A stretch of DNA of 37,305 nucleotides from Geomonas propionica (lineage in GTDB: Bacteria > Desulfobacterota > Desulfuromonadia > Geobacterales > Geobacteraceae), in contig NZ_JAEMHK010000025.1 of the NCBI RefSeq assembly GCF_016458235.1, forward strand, positions 1 through 37,305, given 5' to 3'. A model generated the notes under the pieces. The model searched no databases, was not told the origin of the DNA, and was given only the letters and a program-made list of their open reading frames with translations. The first letter of the stretch is position 1. Each line of letters opens with the position of its first letter. Positions 35,383 through 37,305 of the stretch are shown one piece after another. The position numbers and the translations under genes were made by a program.

Positions 35383-36849
35383 ATGAGCAAGATCCTCTTC
35401 ATCACCGCACCGTATCACTGCTGGGGCGTGCAGGTCGTCGGCACCTGGCCCCCGCTGCACCTGGCCTACTTGGCCGGCGCCGCCTGCGACACCGGTCACG
35501 AGGCGCGCATTTTCGATGCGATGAACAAGCGGCTTTCCTTCGACGATATCAGGCGCGAGATCGAGGATTTCCAGCCCGACCTGGTCATGACCCTGGACTA
35601 CCTCCCGGTCACCGGCGCCATCAGTACCGCCACCGTTCCCTACGCCTTGCGTATTCTTAATATCGCCAAAGAAATTTGTAGCCAAACCGTAACGCTATTA
35701 GGCGGACCCCATCCGAGCTTCATGTACGAGGAGATTCTCGAGGATCCGGACAACCGCGTCGACTACATCATCACCGGGGAACCGGAGCAGACCCTGAAAA
35801 AACTTTTGGGAGCGTTGAACGGCGCCGGGGACCCCAGGGCGGTCAAGGGAGTCGCCTACCGCGAGGGGGAGCGCATCCTCTACACGGGGCGGCAGCCGCA
35901 CATCGAGGACCTGGACACCCTGCAGCCCGCCTGGCATCTCCTGGACTGGGAGGACTACAACTACCTGGTCGCCCCCTATGGCCGCATGGCGTCCATCCTC
36001 ACTTCGCGCGGTTGCGACATGGACTGCGCCTTCTGCAGCCAGCGCATGTTCTGGCGCGAGGACTGGCGCTGCAGGAAGCCGGAAAAGGTGGTCGAGGAGA
36101 TGGAGCACCTGATCGGCAGCTACGGCGTCAACTTCTTCACCCTGATCGACGCCTATCCCACCAAGCACCGCGAGCGCTGGGAGCTGTTCCTGGACCTGGT
36201 CATCGAGAGAAAGCTCGGCGTGCACCTGTTGATCGAGACCCGGGTCGAGGACATCATCCGCGACGCCGACATACTGCACAAGTACCGCGAAGCGGGGATC
36301 ATCCACGTCTACCTGGGCGCCGAGAGCGCCGACAAGGACGTCTTGGGGAGCCTGAACAAGGGAACCAGCTTCGAGCAGAACAAGCAGGCCCTCGACCTTT
36401 TGCGCGAGGCCGAGATCATCACCGAGGCCTCCTTCATGATCGGCTTCCCGACCGAGACCTGGGACTCCATCGACAACACTATCGCCTCCGCCATCTACCT
36501 GAATCCGGATATCGCCGTGTTCCCGGTGGTGACGCCGATGCCCTTCACGCCGATCCACGCGCAGATGAAGGACCGCATCCGCGTTTTCGACTACTCCAAG
36601 TACAACCTGGTCTGCCCTATCATCGAGCCGTACCAGATGACCATGGAAGAGATCACCCAGGCGCTGGGCAAGTGCTATATGTCCTTTTACAGCAACAAGA
36701 TGCAAGAGATCGTCGAGATGGAGGACGGCTTCAAAAGGAAGTACCTCCTGAGCGCCTTCATGCTGATGATGAAGGACCACGGCGAGAGCTTCGACTTCGC
36801 GGGCGCCGACATGGAGCGCATGAAGGAGCGCATGAAGAAAGTGGCCTGA
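35383..36849 (+). CDS. BchE-like cobalamin-binding-type radical SAM protein (copy 2)
   Basis: 488 aa from ATG 35383, with GGAGA 8 nt upstream. B12-binding-type domain: KILFITAPYHCWG, then LLGGPHPSFMYEE, then I-I-T-G-E-P-E-Q-T. The radical SAM motif is in TSRGCDMDCAFC and is followed by S-Q-R-M-F-W. The C-terminal third (VFDYSKYNLVCPIIEP, then F-K-R-K-Y-L-L-S) matches BchE even more closely than its upstream paralogue. It is the last gene of the long run and is followed by a rho-independent terminator. Together with the 33912 product it may form a two-step or heteromeric pathway. The substrate is not known; no magnesium chelatase or other bacteriochlorophyll gene is present in the window. Confidence 0.9.
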   Translation: MSKILFITAPYHCWGVQVVGTWPPLHLAYLAGAACDTGHEARIFDAMNKRLSFDDIRREIEDFQPDLVMTLDYLPVTGAISTATVPYALRILNIAKEICSQTVTLLGGPHPSFMYEEILEDPDNRVDYIITGEPEQTLKKLLGALNGAGDPRAVKGVAYREGERILYTGRQPHIEDLDTLQPAWHLLDWEDYNYLVAPYGRMASILTSRGCDMDCAFCSQRMFWREDWRCRKPEKVVEEMEHLIGSYGVNFFTLIDAYPTKHRERWELFLDLVIERKLGVHLLIETRVEDIIRDADILHKYREAGIIHVYLGAESADKDVLGSLNKGTSFEQNKQALDLLREAEIITEASFMIGFPTETWDSIDNTIASAIYLNPDIAVFPVVTPMPFTPIHAQMKDRIRVFDYSKYNLVCPIIEPYQMTMEEITQALGKCYMSFYSNKMQEIVEMEDGFKRKYLLSAFMLMMKDHGESFDFAGADMERMKERMKKVA

Positions 36850-36856
36850 TCCCTCC

Positions 36857-36890
36857 GGCCGGTGGCGAAACCTGCGCCGCCGGCCTTTTT
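36857..36890 (+). terminator. Rho-independent terminator ending the radical SAM/transporter run
   Basis: GGCCGGTGGCG (36857-36867) pairs with CGCCGCCGGCC (36875-36885) through 11 positions, one a G-U pair, and is followed directly by TTTTT. It lies 7 bp after the last stop codon. Confidence 0.92.
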
Positions 36891-37220
36891 CATCCCCCTG
36901 TTACCTTTCCGTTACCGTTGTATTGCCAATCCGAGTCCTTTTCTCCCAGTCTCTTCCGGTGATATCACCGAAACCGTCCCCTGCGCGGTCGTGAACGGCA
37001 TCATGTCGTTAAAAAACACAAAAGCTCGCCAGGAGCCTTTTTCCAAAAAACGCGCGACAAACTGGGGTTTTACCGCGTCTTTGCACAATTTAGCTGCTTC
37101 GCTATATAACGTAGCCGTATACCGGGTACGTTTTTTGCTCCTGTAAGCGGCCTGAAGGGCAATTTGCATCTACCAATCGACCATTGCCGCACTTAGATAG
37201 ATGAGAGACAGGGGAAGGAT
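36891..37220. other. Intergenic region with palindrome and weak hairpins, no gene
   Basis: This stretch is less GC-rich than the genes around it. I see no coding signal with a ribosome binding site. It holds a perfect 14-bp palindrome CGGTGATATCACCG (36957-36970) that could be an operator, a weak hairpin with T-run at 37021-37042 (AAAGCTC, loop, GAGC, then C and TTTTT), a promoter at 37081-37110, and an imperfect 7-bp hairpin followed by TTTTTT at 37110-37136. I looked for a cyclic-di-GMP (GEMM) riboswitch core and did not find one. Confidence 0.5.
37081..37110 (+). promoter_or_regulatory. Predicted sigma70 promoter for the gene at the right edge
   Basis: TTGCAC (37081-37086) is followed by TATATA (37103-37108, 16-bp spacer) or TATAAC (37105-37110, 18-bp spacer). 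It would leave a leader of roughly 105 nt before the ATG at 37221. The T-run hairpin near 37110-37136 sits around the expected transcription start, so its role is unclear. Confidence 0.55.
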
Positions 37221-37305
37221 ATGCTGAAAAAAACACTGGCGGTTCTGGCTGCTACGGCCATCATATCGGGGGCGCTCTGGTCCTGGGCGGCAACATCGTA
37301 CCAGA
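37221..37305 (+). CDS. Start of a secreted or periplasmic protein (partial)
   Basis: ATG 37221 follows GGGGAAGGA (37211-37219) closely. The 28 codons present read as a typical signal peptide: M-L-K-K, then hydrophobic TLAVLAATAIISGALW, then W-A-A-T as a possible cleavage region. The gene runs off the window, so the mature protein and its function cannot be assessed. Its own promoter and the terminator upstream make it a separate transcription unit. Confidence 0.7.
   Translation, partial: MLKKTLAVLAATAIISGALWSWAATSYQ

Noticed and set aside
33505..36849. Bacteriochlorophyll biosynthesis as the role of the BchE-like genes
   Set aside because: No chelatase, BchM, reductase or reaction-centre genes are visible, and the rest of the window is respiratory cytochrome biology.
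36862..37146. A 94-aa + strand open frame after the terminator
   Set aside because: It starts inside the terminator hairpin, has no ribosome binding site, and its 3' part covers the best promoter of the region. An internal ATG at 37003 also lacks a ribosome binding site.
36891..37220. Cyclic-di-GMP (GEMM) riboswitch, common upstream of Geobacter cytochromes
   Set aside because: I did not find the conserved core sequences or paired stems here, nor in the gaps at 113-207 and 3088-3230.
1..37305. tRNA, rRNA, transposase or integrase genes
   Set aside because: I saw no cloverleaf-like segments, rRNA motifs or recombinase motifs in any convincing frame.

Overview
The window is high-GC DNA. Every convincing gene lies on the + strand, and the gene content is typical of a Geobacter-type anaerobe (Geobacterales: Geobacter, Geomonas, Citrifermentans and relatives). 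The strongest pointers are arrays of very large c-type cytochromes that mix CX4CH and CXXCH heme motifs (the Geobacter C4xC/C2xC domain style), a System II (Ccs/Res) cytochrome c maturation module, and several cobalamin-binding radical SAM proteins. I assign the lineage by family recognition only and cannot name a species.

Region 1 (1-18513) is an extracytoplasmic electron-transfer block. It holds the 3' end of one multiheme cytochrome, a 959-aa cytochrome with 27 heme-type motifs, a 2213-aa cytochrome with 56 motifs built around seven tandem repeats of about 232 aa, a 673-aa Ig-like protein with one CX4CH, and a 2180-aa mosaic of Ig/FnIII-like domains ending in a nine-CXXCH cytochrome domain. 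By my count about 95 heme-type motifs are encoded in 18.5 kb. The first three genes are each followed by, or end in, a strong hairpin without a T-run. The last gene is followed by a classic rho-independent terminator, which suggests one long transcript with intercistronic hairpins.

Region 2 (18624-22445) starts with a plausible sigma70 promoter. It encodes a small anchored protein of unknown function, a short ResB-like membrane protein, CcsA (ResC) with the tryptophan-rich heme-binding segment, and ResB. This is a heme export and thioether ligation module placed directly behind its probable substrates.

Region 3 (22634-36849) is the most unusual part. Four cobalamin-binding-type radical SAM proteins (two related to each other, two strongly BchE-like) surround a TMTC-like GT-C/TPR membrane protein and a transport cassette. 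The cassette holds a four-helix membrane protein, two FtsX/MacB-type permeases, a LolD/MacB-type ATPase, a DUF2318 Fe-S membrane protein, another ResB-like protein and a small four-helix membrane protein. Most junctions overlap by 1-8 bases, so the radical SAM genes are translationally coupled to the transporter genes. The permease/ATPase/DUF2318 set resembles the iron-uptake-linked set near p19 of Campylobacter. My inference is that the region handles iron, heme or a modified tetrapyrrole for cytochrome assembly. That function is not demonstrated by the sequence.

Region 4 (36857-37305) has a rho-independent terminator, a noncoding stretch of about 330 bp with a 14-bp palindrome and a good promoter, and the first 28 codons of a new secreted protein.
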